DNA of 64,000 bases. Origin: Riptortus pedestris. Its lineage: Eukaryota > Arthropoda > Insecta > Hemiptera > Alydidae. Position 1 is the first letter of the stretch. Each line of letters starts with the position of its first letter. The stretch lies in the NCBI GenBank assembly GCA_019009955.1, contig CM032232.1, positions 68,731,001 through 68,795,000 of the forward strand, read 5' to 3'. The notes below the pieces were generated by a model. The model was not told the DNA's origin. It did not search any database and was given only the letters and a program-made list of their open reading frames with translations. Shown here in pieces: positions 62,801 to 64,000 of the stretch. Position numbers and translations under genes: made by a program.

Positions 62801-63841
62801 TTTTAAAAGCCCGCCCTGAGCTTGAGAATGGTAAAACATGTACTTTACCCTTAATGTCAAAACTACAAATACCTGCTGATCTGAAATCATTGGAAAGATC
62901 GAAATCATTGTCATTCTGCTGTGAAAAGTTAAATCTGAAAATAATTCTGTGATCGTTGTGTCATGTAATAATTAAATAAGAATATTGCAACTATCAAAAT
63001 TGACAGCTACATTTCATCATTGTTCCCTTTTAAAATAACTAGGAATGCTTAAGCAGTTTTGTTTTGTTTTTTTTGTACCTTTTTTGTTAATTATGTTAAT
63101 TTTTAAATATTTATTTATATATATTTTAGCATATTTATGTAAAATTAATCATGATTTCATTTATGTTTATTGATTCGTTCGAAGTGATTTTTCCTCTACT
63201 CTTTGGTACTTCATCTGAGAGATATGACAGTGATCATTTGCTAAACAAGTTATTATAATTCAAGCATTTATTTTGAAGGCCGAACTCCTTTGTTCTTTGA
63301 CTATTTGTATTAGTTGTTGAATAGGTGACAAAAAAAAAGCGCCTGACTGTTTTTGATTATAATTTAGAAGTACGAAATTGCACGTTATCCTATAAAAATG
63401 AAAGTGGTTATACATAAAAAAAGGTTGATCCTAAATCTGCTGTTATCTAAAGCAAACGCCATTAACTTCTCCAACTGAAGCCCCGCAGAATACGGAGCTT
63501 ATCAAAAGCGACTACTGTTAACGCCTGATAGCGGTTATTTGTATTCAGAGATAACATTGATTCGGTTGCCCCTGCATTAGCCTTCTATTATATTTCAAAC
63601 ATAAAAACTCCGATTTGCGATATTGTGCACTCACACAGTTGCTTTTATAGTCACTGTGGTGTGCACTGGATGGAGGTGGTTGGTTCATCGTCAGGTAGTC
63701 TATGGGAAGAATATGTTTTTGATTACACCAATTACTATTTTACTACAATTTTCTACAAATAATTATATAAACTTTTTTTACATTTCCCCTCTCAAACATC
63801 TTCATTGACGACCGTACTATATGACATTTACTAAATTTAAA
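62801..63841. other. Intergenic AT-rich DNA
   Basis: No frame or family repeat recognised between the SINE and the last HINE. Confidence 0.4.
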
Positions 63842-64000
63842 TGTCCGTCATGCAGGGTCTGTGTAAACTAAGCAGATTTCCCACCTGAAGTTTTACAATA
63901 GAGAAATCTGCCTACTAATAGCAGTAGTTGTAACGAATCTCTAAACAAATTCACGAGGGACGAAGAGATACGAAACGGCCAAACTAGCTTTCGGCGGAAA
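63842..64000 (-). mobile_element. HINE copy 18, truncated by window end
   Basis: It starts TGTCCGTCATGCAGGGTCTG and shows GCAGATTTC (63872) and GAAATCTGC (63902) plus the extra 3' module shared with copies 3 and 9. Confidence 0.8.

Overview
The window is AT-rich eukaryotic nuclear DNA with no operons, no closely packed genes and no rRNA or CRISPR. Spliceosomal-type, repeat-dominated organisation, long (TA)n tracts, tRNA-derived SINEs, RNase H-bearing LINE ends, a DUF4817-type mariner relic and abundant Helitron/Helentron derivatives all fit an arthropod (insect or arachnid type). I cannot name the species from sequence alone. No confident host gene is visible; the window looks like intergenic or intronic DNA.

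The dominant component is one family of non-autonomous Helentron-like elements (called HINE here), with about 18 copies plus several relics. By my estimate they make up about 10 kb, or 15% of the window. The 5' end is a near-perfect palindrome starting AGCAGATTTCCCTTAAGG. A (TA)n microsatellite always sits at the same internal position. The 3' end carries an inverted copy of the 5' end (GGGAAATCTGCT), then the hairpin CGCAGCCCCTGCG and TGACGGACTTTT. Copies lie at 1988-3840 (split), 7283-7910, 8190-8910, 9104-10152 (two joined), 18374-18780, 19527-20040, 36763-37912, 38755-39485, 42000-42695, 45414-46022, 46181-46734, 47521-48170, 51185-51480, 58564-58999, 60836-61523, 62095-62640 and 63842 to the window end.

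The only long intact reading frame (minus strand, 31297-33015, 572 codons from its first ATG) lies inside a 2.3-kb element, 31036-33329. That element has CACAGGCCAAC terminal inverted repeats, a TAA target duplication, shared subterminal blocks and a poly(A) signal. The protein has three N-terminal CxxC units and a D...D...CxxC...H...E arrangement expected of an RNase H-fold DDE/D transposase. It is the best candidate for a poorly described, possibly still active, DNA transposon.

Other mobile DNA includes a classical Helitron (2088-3524, ending CTAG) inserted base-precisely into a HINE, and a 625-bp mariner-type element (13796-14420) carrying only the DNA-binding part of its transposase. There are also 3' fragments of non-LTR retrotransposons (1219-1331, 16428-17090, 26498-27696, 40735-41836, 50002-50283), a tRNA-derived SINE family with eight copies, and a dispersed repeat (RptA) whose uninterrupted copy reveals the empty site of one HINE. 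A 43-bp minisatellite with higher-order structure lies at 54560-55420.

The layers can be ordered in time: HINEs were invaded by a Helitron and by SINEs, and HINEs themselves landed in RptA. Candidate host exons are weak. The best is a signal-peptide-like open frame at 22999-23328.
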